The notes under the pieces: model-generated
The model's input: only the letters and a program-made list of their open reading frames with translations
What the model was told of the DNA's origin: nothing
Databases searched by the model: none
Made by a program: the position numbers and the translations under genes
Shown: positions 47,344-59,700 of the stretch, piece after piece
How positions within the stretch are numbered: the first letter of the stretch is position 1
How the letters are laid out: each line of letters opens with the position of its first letter
Assembly: GCA_029532625.1 (NCBI GenBank)
Contig: JARFXM010000003.1
Location: 186,001-250,000 of the forward strand
Direction of reading: 5' to 3'
Source: Lomentospora prolificans
Lineage: Eukaryota > Ascomycota > Sordariomycetes > Microascales > Microascaceae
Length of the DNA stretch: 64,000 nt

Positions 47344-50145
47344 GTTTTTTGGGATAGTTTCCTGGTACACTACACTTTTTCTCTTGGGCTAATATATCCT
47401 CCCCACAGAAGCTTTGACTCGAACCCAGTCGCAGATCCTTGAGGTTAAATTTTGACAGCGTTCTTCAGACCCTAGGAAAGCTGAGACTGCGGCTACATGC
47501 GCGAGCTGAACTGGGCCTGACTCGGACGACGATCAAATCGTGCAGGACCACCATCCCATCGCGCCAGCAGCGAACCAGATCGACCAGGATACAGCGCCGA
47601 TCGCCGAGAGAGAAACCAAAAAGGTCGAGCCCTGCTGGCCCTTCCGCCGAAGCTGGAAGAGTGTTGGATCAGCGTGATTATCTATGCAAGACTTTTGTCG
47701 AGTGGCAGATCGGCTGTGACTTCTGTTGCTGGGCATCAAGGGGTTGGCTGGCTCTTCCGTTTTCTTTTGATCAGCTTTGTTCGCACGAGCTGGGAGGCGC
47801 GAGTGCTGGCGTTGTATTCTCCAATTCGAGATAATTTAGTGTCCAGACTCAAAAGCAGTTCACGCCGGCCATACTGGTTTTTGGCCCTGTGAGGATTACC
47901 GAATCACCTTGGTTTCACTTGGCCAGCCACAGATCAATCATGGATCGTGCCTGGTACCTGGACATGGTAAACAAAAAGATACTTTGATCCCAAGTACCCC
48001 GAATCGCCTCACTCGGTTGGTTCACCCAAGACAGAACCATCACCGCCATCCTGCTCCGGCCACACGGGACGAGACACAACGAACAAACTCTAAAATCTAA
48101 CCTTCTCACCGTCCAACTCGCATCTATCTTGCCTTGCATCTCGTCTGACCCCAGGGAGAAGCGTGTGTAACGAGTCATACGAGTGGTCAGCAATGACCTC
48201 CTTTTTTCCCCCTTTTTTTTCCTTTTAATATACTCTTTTTTATTTTTATTTTCATTTTTCAGTTTACCTTGCTCAGGCCTAACGCGGCGACCATACAATT
48301 GTCTCGCATGTAAGTGAGGCCTGCCTGTGTACGATTCCCGCCTTTTTTTTGTTTCTCTCCCACGCCATGGGCCACTTATTATAAGGTTGTCGACGAGACA
48401 CTTGGCATTGTCCCACCGATCAGCATTGCATTGCATGGCAACCAATTCAAGACCATACACCAAGAAATGAAATGCAAGGTAAAGGAAAATCAAAGCGAAC
48501 CCAATGAGGAAACAAAAAAGAAAAGAAACAAAAAAAAAAAAGAAAAGAAAGAGCCTGCAAGTCCTTGCTCGACCTGAGCTAGTTCTGCGAGGAGCAGGAG
48601 GAGAGAGATGAATGGTTGGGAAAGCACCAGCGCAGAGCATAGAGCCACTGCCGAATCGCTTGCTGCAAGCTTCAAGCCACCTGTCAGATCAGCTGTCAAA
48701 ATGGCTGTGCAGAATGCCCACGAAACCCTGTCCTGCAAACACCCCGGTGGAGAGTTCGATCCCACGGCAGTCAGGCTGGACGGGCCGTAGGGCGGAAGCG
48801 GTGGCTGCAATCTGGACTCGGCGAGATCATGATGGCCTGGCGGGAGCTGCGTAGTTGTCAGGAGGAGCAGATCACTGATGCTGAGATGGCGACAGACATG
48901 GATGGCGTGGTGCCAGGAGACTGGCCTGGATGCTTTTGAGAGCGCCGTCGCTTGTTTAGGGCCTCTTTCTTTCTTTTCTTTTTTAACTTCTTCTTCTTAC
49001 TTTTTTTCTTTTATGACTCGTAATCGTAGCTGGTTGTGACATTAGAGTCACGTTAGTATGTCATTGCCAATGCAAATAGAAGATGAATGCAAGAAGCAAC
49101 AAACAAATCCGGGAGAAACAGACTCTCTATTTCTCGACAGCAGCTCAGGAGGCGAGGCAAGAAACAACGGGCATCACTAGACAGCCGTCACCGCCATGTT
49201 TATTATTCTCCCTCCCGTTCTGGGTCCTCCTTGTACGGATAGATATACATTGGCCAATGTCAATTGATCCATGGATATTATGTCGCTCCTCCTTTCGATC
49301 ACCAAGCCTGGATTTTTGATCTCATCTCACAAAGTCTATGCGTACACTTCCAAGGTTTGTAAACACACGCCCTCCTCGTCTCCCGCCCAGCATTCCTTCC
49401 TATCAAACGCCAGCAGCCGATTCCCAATCTCAGGAGTCGACGGATGGTGAGAAACGTGGAACCGGGAACTTACAGCGCAACCATCAATCGGACGTCCAGT
49501 CCAGCAACCCATCCCGGAGTTACAGCACCCAATCATCAGCGCTGCCTTTTAGCACTGCTAGCGACCCTGCGATAGCGAGATAGCCAGCCAGCCAGCGATA
49601 CGAGAGACGAGTGAGCGCCAGCCATCTGGGGCTCTTTAAAACCTTGCGGCTAGTTGATGCTAGTCGTGCTGGATCCAGCAGCACATCGTCCCCTCCATCA
49701 CGACCTTTCTGCCCTTCTCTCTGCTTCTCTCGTTCTTTTCTGTCACATTCTTCCACTCCATGGCCCTTCCAGTTTCCCCACACTGCGCAAAATCTAATGC
49801 TGGGCTACTGCGGCCCCCTACATGCCGCTTGCTGCTTGCTGCTGGTGGCTAATAGTGTCGCCTGGCCTGGCTGCATGCATCTGCCAGCTACACACTACCT
49901 CTACCCCGGCTGCCTGTGTCTGTCCCAGATCAACTTCGATCCAGGTTTCCACCCCCCCCCACGCTCCCCCATTCGCCTATCGCCGCTGGCAACGGTCAAC
50001 CTCTTCTCCAACAGCTGAGCCTGAGCTGGCCTAATGAAGTGCGTGTAAGCCTGGGCCCCAGATCGACGCCAGGTCAATCGAGATCCCCAACACTACATCA
50101 CCAAGCATTAGCTGCCCAACCACAGAGCCGATTTCCCCCCTTCCC

Positions 50146-50148
<3 letters not shown>

Positions 50149-50232
<84 letters not shown>
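50149..50232. repeat. (TC)42 microsatellite
   Basis: Perfect dinucleotide tract of about 84 bp, the longest simple repeat in the window. It gives spurious open frames of (Leu-Ser)n and (Arg-Glu)n. Confidence 0.97.
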
Positions 50233-50236
<4 letters not shown>

Positions 50237-51011
50237 AAGGAAACAGCTCTGTCTCTGGTGAACCTCTCTCTTTCTGTCTTTATTTCGCTCCAGTCCCCGC
50301 TAAAGCACCTCAACCTGCTTTGGCCCAGTTCTCTAGAGCTCCCCTAAACCAATGCAGGACCGTCATCGCCGAGCCCAAAGGTAAACTCCACAAAGGTGAC
50401 GAGAAAAAAAAAAGATTAAAAAAAGAATAAAAAAAAAAGGAAAAAAAAACAGGGGGCAGGGACACACGTACTTGGAAGCTCAAGAAGACCGAGATCTCGT
50501 GAGAGCAAGTCGTCAGATGCTGGAAGAGAAACAACAGTCCCTAGTAATTCCCACATTGTCGCTGGCACTCCCGCAGATCCGACCCCATCAACTATGGATA
50601 CCTGAAGAGAAGCGTAGCCAGCTGGGCCTAACCCCTGTCCGAGTCCACTCTTCAGAACACTCAAACCTTAAAACCCACGTGCCCTACGACCCTACAGCAT
50701 AGCATAGCATGCCCCCTGGCGATCTTGGCATCGCGCACTAAAAACAAATACCTCCTCTTCCATCCCAGTAATGAGGCTCTTACTTCGTACACACACCCCT
50801 CCCACCACACTAATCGTCACCCGTATCCCGAACCTCGAACCTCGAATCTCGAACTTCGCCATCAATCTCGTCTCCACACGCCCCATCACATCACCTTCGT
50901 CGCACACTCTCACTTATCATCAACACATCATATATCTCCCTTCTCTTCTCGTATCCATCCAAAGACACATAACATCAGTCTCTTCTCCAGGCTCTTGGCT
51001 CTTCCCCCTCC

Positions 51012-51038
51012 CACACACACACACACACACACACACAC
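51012..51038. repeat. (CA)n microsatellite
   Basis: About thirteen perfect CA copies followed by CCCC and an A run. Confidence 0.9.
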
Positions 51039-52127
51039 CCCCAGAAAAAAAAAACCCTGAGTGAGACAACCAGATAAATATCCACAGCCTTCACAACTAT
51101 GCCGCCCGATGAAAAACTTCGTACAAAGTGATGTAAAAGGAAAGATAGAGAGAGACACCAGTCGGCCACCAAGCGCCGCACCATTGTTGCCCACCCACAA
51201 GGCATCTCTCCAGTGTTGTTGCAGTTGCAGTGCATGCTAGCGGACGGACAGGGATGGAAACGTCCATGACTGAAAGCCCAATCTGGTAGGATCAATGCCT
51301 TTTGACTTGTACCTAGTATTGTACCACGCCTGTGTTCTTCCTTCTGGGTATGAAAGCATCACTACTGTTGCCATTGTACCTTTCCTCCCAAGTCTCAGAA
51401 AGCGGTGTCGTAGCGATGCCGGATTTTCATCATGAGGTGTAACGTAGTGACCCGACAATGAACAAATCCATGAACCTTGTCCCTGAGCGGGCAAGCTCGT
51501 GTCTTTTGTGTGGCATTGTTGTAAACATCAAGTCCTAACGCTCGAGTGAAGGGTATATCGCCTTCGGGAACCACGGTATAGGCATGGCAAAATCAGATGC
51601 AATCAACCACAGGAAGAAACTAAACAGAATATTTTATGAACAATATTCGTTGTACTATTAAACCATTAATACTCTATCCCTACCAAAGATGAAATAAATT
51701 CTCTTGCCATGTTCCCAAAAAGAAATTGTTCCATCTCATGATAAAAGATAGGCCTCCAAGCTTCTCGGTCCCCTTCGAAAGTGAAAAATAAGAACAACTA
51801 GTTCGCAAACTTTGCAGTAAAAAAGACCGGTGAGGTGAATAGAAGGGCGTCTGTAAAATGAATGTCGTGAATGTTGTAAAATGTCCTCGGCTGACCAAAT
51901 CCCAAATTTTCCCATGTAAAAGCTGTAAAAACAAAAAGAAAAAAACAAAAAGAAAAAAAAAAAAGGAAAAGAAACAGAAGGGGATATGAAATAATGCCCG
52001 TTCTATAAACCCTAGACACCATTTAAAAGTGAACCCGAGTCCGGTGATCGATGCTACTCACGAGGAAGCGAGAAACCCACCAGCATCCCATGTCGATATC
52101 CCGGGGTTGTCGCAAAGCTTACGTCGC

Positions 52128-53714
52128 TTACATCCAGAAGAGGGCAGCAACGGCGACAACGGCAGCGATGAGACCATTGGCGGCGTTGTTGGCACCAGCC
52201 GAGTGGGGAACAACCTCAGTAGGCGCAGGGGTGGCCTCGGGCGTCTTGGTGGTGGGCTTGAGAGTGGTCTCCGGGGGAGGAGCGATAGTGGTCTCCGGAG
52301 GAGGAGCGACAACCTTGGTAGTCCCCGGAAGAGGAGCGACCGCCTCGGTAGTCTCTTGAGGAGGGGGGGGAGCAACGACCTTGGTGGTCTCTGGAGGAGG
52401 AGCAACGACCTTGGTGGTTTCCGGAGGAGGAGCAACGACCTTGGTGGTCTCTGGAGGAGGAGCAACGACCTTGGTGGTCTCTGGAGGAGGAGCAACGACC
52501 TTGGTGGTCTCTGGAGGAGGAGCAACGACCTTGGTAGTTTCCGGAGGAGGAGCAACGACCTTGGTGGTTTCCGGAGGAGGAGCAACGACCTTGGTGGTCT
52601 CTGGAGGAGGAGCAACGACCTTGGTGGTTTCCGGAGGAGGAGCAACGACCTTGGTGGTCTCTGGAGGAGGAGCAACGACCTTGGTGGTCTCTGGAGGAGG
52701 AGCAACGACCTTGGTGGTCTCTGGAGGAGGAGCAACGACCTTGGTAGTTTCCGGAGGAGGAGCAACGACCTTGGTGGTTTCCGGAGGAGGAGCGACGACC
52801 TTGGTAGTTTGCGGAGGAGGAGCAACGACCTTGGTGGTTTCCGGAGGAGGAGCGACGACCTTGGTAGTTTGCGGAGGAGGAGCAACGACCTTGGTGGTCT
52901 CCGGAGGAGGAGCGACGACCTTAGGAGTCTCAGGAGGAGGGGCGACGACCTTAGGAGTCTCAGGAGGGGGAGGGCGAACCTCAGGCTGCTCAGGCTTCAC
53001 AGGCTTCACAGGCTGCTCAGGCTTCACAGGCTTCACAGGCTGCTCAGGCTTCACAGGCTGCTCAGGCTGCTCAGGCTTCTGAGGCTGCTCAGGCTTCTGA
53101 GGCTGCTCAGGCTTCACAGGCTGCTGAGGCTGCTCAGGCTTCACAGGCTGCTGAGGCTGCTCAGGCCTCTGAGGCTGCTCAGGCTTCACAGGCTGCTGAG
53201 GCTGCTCAGGCTTCACAGGCTGCTGAGGCTGCTCAGGCTTCACAGGCTGCTGAGGCTGCTCAGGCTTCACAGGCTGCTGAGGCTGCTCAGGCTGCTGAGG
53301 CTTCACAGGCTGCTGAGGCTGCTCAGGCCTCTGAGGCTGCTCAGGCTTCACAGGCTGCTGAGGCTGCTCAGGCTGCTGAGGCTGCTCAGGCTGCTCAGGC
53401 TGCTCAGGCTGCTGAGGCTGCTCAGGCTTCTCAGGCTGCTCAGGCTGCTCAGGTTCCTGGGGCTTCCAGCCGCCGTGGCCTCCATTGCCCCCATTACCTC
53501 CATGTCCACCGTTGCCGCCATGCCCACCGTTGCCGCCATTCCCACCATCTCCACCATTCCCACCATCTCCGCCATGTCCAGGGTAGCCGAATCCACCAGG
53601 GCCTCCGCCGAATCCACCGCGGGGGCGGACGGCCTTTACATCAGGAGCGGCGACATCGAGGCTGAGGCCGGAAGCGACGAGGCCGGCAACGGGAAGAAGC
53701 TGGATGATCCTCAT
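52128..53714 (-). CDS. Repeat-built GPI-type cell-wall protein
   Basis: 528 aa, single exon, probably surface-exposed and attached to the cell wall or plasma membrane. It starts with a signal peptide (MRIIQLLPVAGLVASGLSL). Then come a Gly-rich block (GGDGGNGGHGGNGG, about residues 33-82), a block of PEQPQQPVKPEQP-type repeats (about 85-240), and about 20 copies of a ten-residue unit PPPETTKVVA (30 bp each, 52381-52980). The end is a short Thr/Pro region and a hydrophobic tail (AANGLIAAVVAVAALFWM) after a small-residue stretch, as in GPI signals. No catalytic domain. Thr and Ser in each unit could carry O-glycans. The unit variants (ETT, QTT, ETP) form a partly alternating pattern, evidence for unequal crossing-over. 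Copy number in the assembly may be imprecise. Confidence 0.88.
   Translation of the reverse strand: MRIIQLLPVAGLVASGLSLDVAAPDVKAVRPRGGFGGGPGGFGYPGHGGDGGNGGDGGNGGNGGHGGNGGHGGNGGNGGHGGWKPQEPEQPEQPEKPEQPQQPEQPEQPEQPQQPEQPQQPVKPEQPQRPEQPQQPVKPQQPEQPQQPVKPEQPQQPVKPEQPQQPVKPEQPQQPVKPEQPQRPEQPQQPVKPEQPQQPVKPEQPQKPEQPQKPEQPEQPVKPEQPVKPVKPEQPVKPVKPEQPEVRPPPPETPKVVAPPPETPKVVAPPPETTKVVAPPPQTTKVVAPPPETTKVVAPPPQTTKVVAPPPETTKVVAPPPETTKVVAPPPETTKVVAPPPETTKVVAPPPETTKVVAPPPETTKVVAPPPETTKVVAPPPETTKVVAPPPETTKVVAPPPETTKVVAPPPETTKVVAPPPETTKVVAPPPETTKVVAPPPETTKVVAPPPPQETTEAVAPLPGTTKVVAPPPETTIAPPPETTLKPTTKTPEATPAPTEVVPHSAGANNAANGLIAAVVAVAALFWM
52381..52980. repeat. 30-bp coding minisatellite, about 20 copies
   Basis: Each 30-bp unit encodes PPPETTKVVA on the minus strand (plus-strand unit begins TTGGTGGTCT/TTCGGAGGAGG). 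Variation is mostly silent or E/Q and T/P changes. Two near-perfect 60-bp double units show recent duplication. Confidence 0.95.
52981..53458. repeat. Coding minisatellite, 9/15/24-bp PEQP/QQPVKPEQP units
   Basis: Plus-strand units such as GGCTGCTCAGGCTTCACA repeat many times and encode Pro-Glu-Gln-Pro and Val-Lys-Pro stretches. Units mix in several lengths, all multiples of three. Confidence 0.9.
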
Positions 53715-56700
53715 TGTGAACGAAGGTCGGGTTGTTGTTCTTGTTAGACCGCTAACGAAAGTGTGTTGTCAAGCGAGGGGAAAGGTTGTATTACAGAGAC
53801 TCGAAAAGGTCCCGGTGTGTAGGTCCCTAAACAAGTAAAGGGTGGAAGAAGCGGTCTCTAGGAGAGAAGAAGAGATGTTGCTGTTGATGATGATGATGAT
53901 GATAAGAGAACAGGTTAGAGTAGGAGCGAATCCAAGAGCCTTTATATAATGAAAGATGGGGGACAGCAAGAGAGATGAAGATTTCCGGACAATGAGTAGA
54001 GGAACCGCCGGCTGAGGCCATATGAGCGACGGATTCCCACGTCTCAGGCCCCGTACACCCTAGAGAACAGCGGAACCGGCGTTGGCGTTGGCGCGGGTTG
54101 CAGTCCTTGCCACCATCCACACCCTCCGCAAAGATAGTCTAAAAGGTCTCCAGTGATCAGCAGAATATGGTGGAGGTTGGAGTGAGGGAGAGGGAAGGGG
54201 GTGTGCAGGAGGGGCTGCTGTTGTTGTGGTGCAAGGACAACACACACCCCTTCTCATATCGCCAACATGCCTCCTCCTCCCCCCTTCTGGACCGATCCCA
54301 TTGGAGTCGTGCTTCCTTCACCTTGTTTCCAGGGTTTGACCAGGACCTTTGTTCATTGCCGCATCACTACGTGGTACCCGTGGCCCTTCCTCCGCAGTAG
54401 AGGGGAGAAAAAAAGGGGATCCGAGCTAGGTCCGAATTCGACCACGGTGATGCGAAAGCGGTCGTTCATCATGCTCTTTCTCGCGTCCATCAGTGTAAAC
54501 CCCCAACGCCACAGTGTTTTGCGTACCTTTTCGGACAGTATTCATAGGGAAGGAGTAAGATAACTGCTGGCTCCGGTGTCCGCCATGAGCAGATCAACAA
54601 CCAGCATGCTCGTCAGGATTAGGCACTTCCATCTCCGGAAGGCTCAGTTCGTCCAATGAGTCTGTAAGGTAACAAGAGGGCGAGCCGGAGCGGACATGGA
54701 TAAGGTACATGGCGGTCTTGTACTATGTAGCGTTTGCTATGTTTGGCACGGTTTTCACTCTGAATTCTTCGACCCCGAGCGACTATGTGCAGATAAAAAT
54801 CAAGGCTCAAAGACATTGGACGGTACTGACGAGCTGGCCGTGGAAAATCCGACGAACAGCAGCGAGACCTGCAGGATCCTTGTCGGTCCTAGCCAGGGCG
54901 AACAGGGTGCGGCACAGTGGACTCCTGTTGGTTGGCAGTGATAGAAGCCAGGAGAGGCTTAATACTTTGGGTTCCTGAAGACTAAATCATAGTGCGCCGC
55001 CGCGCCTGAGGAGAAGAGACCGGTACAGTGTGCAGACCAGGGCAAGCGAGGGCATGCTCCGATTGCCGTGGGGTTTGAGAACGGCCCAAGACTCGTGTCG
55101 ACTGTGCGAAAAGATGGGTTAGAAGCTCTAGCATCCTGGTAGCATCAATCGGATTCGGTACGGAAACAGCGCGCGGTGTCAGTGTGTCCCATCAGGAGGA
55201 ACCTATGGATGTATGAGTGAAAGAAAATACGACCTGGAGCTCTCGGTTGAGACGCAGACAAGTTCCTATGTAGCAGCCTCGAGAACCTTTTGCCCTTCTG
55301 AGTGGTACTTCCCGATGGACAGTGTGATGTCATCGGCTGAAGGCGCATCCGTGATTCGTGATTGGCCAGGTTTGACATCAAGCGAGGAGCCCGGCCTGGA
55401 CCGATTCCAGGTTCATGGTCCCGCACCCCCCAAAAGTAAGCTGCAAAAACGTCAAGAGACGATCAGTCGACCCATTCTTCCATGCCTCTCGGGAGTCCGT
55501 ACCGGGAAAAGATTTCTTATTTAGTAGTATCGATTAATATCGTGCAGCCCACGGTTGCGCTCGGTGATGCCAGTTCCATGTCCGTCTCGACCGACAATGG
55601 TGGGTGAGGAGGTACTTTGGGCTGCATCACCGCAAACCCCCTTTTCACCAACTCTTCTGTAACACCTCTGGGTGCTAGCAATACATCAATTGACCCTTCA
55701 ACACACCAATTGATTGCTGGCAACCACCAAAAAGTCGGTGATTCAACTCCCCCAAGCGGCGACACCCAACAGCGACATGCTAATGTAAGCGACCCTCCCA
55801 GTTGTTCATAATTAAGATGGTCAAGCGAAGAGCCTCATGCGCACTTGCAACCACGCTGGCCCATGACCGGTGCGCGCTCGAATTGGAATCAACTGACATC
55901 ATTTTACGAGAGAAGATAGCGTTAAATCATTAGATTACAACAGCTTCGTATCGTTAGGCGATGACGGACCGGACCGTCCACGCCCGTCATCTCATCCTAC
56001 TACTCGTTCCTCAGCAACTGGCTCCATTGGCGCGTGCCTTTTTTCCGAGACCGTCCAGACAAGAATAGAGCTATCCACCGCGAAAGTGCGACACTGGACC
56101 TGGATTTACTGTAGTCCCTTCCTTTCGGCTTGGTCGACTTCTACGAGTCCTTGGGGCAGGCGGGTTTCCCTAAAATAGGCCTTGTCAGATTCACTTACGG
56201 TTTTTTCTCAGAGAGCCCTCGACCTCCCAATGCATAGCGAAATCAGATGATAAACCAACCAACGCGGACTGGTGTTGGATAGGGCTTGACTAAACAATTG
56301 AGTCATGGGCCAGGCTCAACTTGTCGATGTCCTTCCGGAAACAGCGCTCAGCCGTATTTTCTTGACATGGAGACCCCATTCGGGTGTCGGTGGGGGTTTT
56401 TTCCCGTGCGTGTCTCTCAGGGATAACTCCCCACCCGAGTCCCAAAGAGAACGCTGCCCGCTTCGTCGAGTCCGGAAGTTACCACTGAGAGCAGCGTAGT
56501 TGATGTTTTTTTGTCTGTTCGACGAAACAAAGCTTGTCACCTCGAAAAACTGCACACCTAAGGGGTTCGGGGTCGAAGGAAAAAGGGAAAGCCAACGGCG
56601 GGACCGTAATTTTAGCGAAGGCTCCGGGACAACACGCCAGGAGACTCGCCGGTTGCTTTTTCTTGAATAGCTCCTGCCATCTAGAGGAAGCGAGGGACCA

Positions 56701-59700
56701 TGGCGGCGTAGCCTCGACTAAGAAAGGCCAGCACGAGAACGGAGCTTAATCCATTCCCAGGCCATGAAGCGAGGAAGGTACAACCTACACATGTACCCTT
56801 CGTCCATATCGTTTGGTCGTCATGACCATGTGAAAAATAGACTAGGACGAGCTAGCTTGATTGCTCTGCAAGCTTGTATCGTGCTCTCCTTCCCCGTCGG
56901 CATGCACCCCAGCCCTCAGTTCTGGCCTCGGCAGTTCATCTCGTTCCTGTCCTGGATGCCCCAAACTAGACCTAGGTCAGCCGAAACGACGGGCTCCACG
57001 GGGCCAACCGGGCAATCGAAAATCCCCATTTGTCTTGCAAACATCATGAACTCCCTGATAAGCCAGTCCGTTACTGCTCCTAGTGGGTGGTCTTTGCTAA
57101 GCAGTCCGCTCCATCAGTGGGACACAAGCTCGAGTCGTACGAGTTGGAAGCGCACAGTTTAAACTGTATAATTCAACAAGCTCGGTGAGCCGGAGAGGCG
57201 TCCCTTGACCTGGGAGGGTAGAGGGTAAGCATGTGCATGCATGGGTATTCGGGATCTGGCTAATACGAGCACGCCCGGGACTTGGTTTCTTGCAGAGCGC
57301 AGAGGTTCCCGATTTGCGCTTGTTCTGCGGCTGGCTTTTCTTTTTTCTTTTTTCTTTTTTTTTTTTTTTTTTTTTTTTCGGTTCCTGGGTGGTTTTCCAA
57401 GCTTATGATCGAGTTATCAATAGATATTCGCGGGGGCAATTACATCGCCAAAACTGTATCCCAGGAGCTACCAGCAGACCACTGATATGCAGCGCGATTG
57501 AATACGCTCTCCCGGAGTAGACCGGGACCGAGCTAGTCCGCACTTGAGGCGTGCGACTGAACTACTCAAGCACTTGAGATGCCGGAAAAACCATGAGACA
57601 ATGGGCCACAGATCGAACGGACCGGACGTCCTCAGCATCGCTCCGATTTTGACAGATGAAAAGCCTCGGATGGCTCTATGGCTCTACTGAACCTTTTCTG
57701 GTCGGCGAAGTCGACTTCCTATCGCGAGACAGTGGCTCTCATCCGCCGTCCGCTTCGTTTCGAGGCTCATCTACTATCCACGCATACACACAGCTGCTCT
57801 TCGGTCTTCCTCAAGACTGCAAGCCCGTGCTTAGCTCATTGTGCCTTTTCCCTTGCCGTTCGATTGCGAGGAGTAGAAATTTGACACAGTCGGCGTTTGC
57901 ATCTGCATCTCGTTCAAATGTTTGTGCGTGGTGGTCCTCGCAGCATCTGAAACAACCTTATTTTCCAGCCCCAGATGAGCGTGGTCAGGCATCCATGTTC
58001 CCCCCATCCCACACTGGGCAGGAACGCCTACAGGGGTGTGATGGTATGGTAACAACCCGCCAGCCTGCCGGTAATTGTCGCAAAATAGCCCCCGGGCCTT
58101 CGTTTCCCGGAAAGCGCTATGGCCCGGCATTTGCAGCGACGGGCTATCGCGGGTAAGGCGTGACGGACTGCAATCCATCCCAAGTGGGTTAACTTTCACA
58201 TGCAGCTCAAACAGGCGTTTGCGATGGTAAGCCGGGATGGGAGTAAAGAGAAATGCGAGTAACTCGGATGTCACGGAGATCACAGTCCGCGGGCTAGATA
58301 GGCTGACCATGGGTCCCACAATCCCCCACCGAGGGGGAGGGGGGGTATACGGTCGGACAGATCCCTACCTTGTCAATTGAGAAATGCCGTGATGCGATGC
58401 TGTACTACGGACAGGATCGGTGGACGGGAGATCCTCTGGGCGAGCCCACGAAAGGTTCAGACTTCTAATCCTCAGTTCGACACGTGCAATCTGGATTCTG
58501 CAAAGGCCGATACACACCCCCTTCCAGCCGGCCCAAGACATCCCGAGAGGCTCGTCAGGCCGAAGACGTTGAGTATGCTGGCCCTTCTAGTGCGGTGCGC
58601 TGCCAGTGCCTCAACCAATTCTCTAGCCCTGTCTCGGGTTGTGCAGACAGGATGTCTTGCGCGTCGAGACATTTAGCCACAAGCCCGTATCTTCATGTTG
58701 CGGGAGGGGCAGAGATTTTCACCAGTCTTCCACGTGAGGCGCATGAAAGCCAAGCGTCCGTGGTGTGCATGTAGTTCTTTCTGTTGGAGAGAGACTTTTG
58801 TCACCTACGATTTATTGCTGTGCCATCCTCCATTCTGCATCTACATTGACGGATTTTCTTCTTCCTCTCATTCACTCAAGTCACATCTTCAGATTTCCCG
58901 GTTACAGGGATTTTAGGAACACGGCCAGCCTAGGATCCTACCAGCCGGGTTAAGCCTGACCAAGCAATCGCTGGCTAATTACTTGCACCTTGAACTCAGG
59001 TGTGTCCCGGTAAACAGCCGTCCAAATGATTTATTATCCCAAATCCAGCACTATTAATTCCTGATGGTGGGTGATGGAAGAATGTCAAAATAGATGACAA
59101 GGAAGTCAGATGACCGCAGGCACACCGGAGGGGAATTATTCCGTTTAATTGCTGGCGTGCGTCGAGCACGATGCGGTACCTGCATGCACTTTACACGCTG
59201 GCTGACCATGCGCATCTGGCCAGGCTGGCGATCGGCAGTCATTTAAGCTATTATGGTTGCACCCGTGTTGGGAACGATGGAGACTGGAGGGGAAGGGCGA
59301 GGGCATTACTTCGTATTATGGAACTGCACTCCGAGCAGCCCGCCATCTTCTTGGTTGCCTGGCAATTCATTCCTGCCCTTATATGGCTTGAACACCCTCC
59401 ACCGGCTTTTTTGCCTTGTCAATTTACCACAAAGCTTGAATAATTTCGGCGAGGAAGCCATCCCCCTGGGCAGACTCTCCGGCTAGGAAGACAGGGCAGA
59501 GGGCTTTTTACCTCGGGCCCAACAATAAGTGGCACCACACGCGCGACACGCCTTGAGGAAACGGGGCTACGCTGGGAGGGAAGTTCGGATGGGCAAGCGA
59601 AGAAAGATGATGTGATAAGTGAATGATGGGATGAAAATTTCCATACTAGGTATGCAACTGCAACCCAATCACTAACACGTGTAAAAATACAAGGTGGGTG

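Larger units (their letters stand above)
46585..52127. other. Long gene-poor stretch with many simple repeats
   Basis: About 5.5 kb without a supportable gene. Open frames present are made of poly-K/poly-F from homopolymers or lack any domain. Simple repeats are listed separately. The region may hold UTRs and regulatory sequence or a non-coding transcript; nothing in the sequence decides this. Confidence 0.5.

Noticed and set aside
47420..47440. B-box-like GGGTTCGAGTC on the minus strand, possible tRNA
   Set aside because: The flanks do not form T-arm or acceptor stems and there is no A-box at the right distance. A similar GTTCGAATC at 18328 also fails to fold.
47915..48640. 241-codon frame on the minus strand with several hydrophobic runs
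   Set aside because: The Phe/Lys-rich parts come from T and A homopolymers; there is no domain or codon bias.
52381..53458. Regular repeats resembling a CRISPR array
   Set aside because: The units are contiguous coding repeats without unique spacers, in a eukaryotic gene with signal peptide and GPI-like tail.
57656..58319. Overlapping 160-codon frames on both strands
   Set aside because: Composition is non-coding, neither has a domain, and no splice pattern joins them to others.
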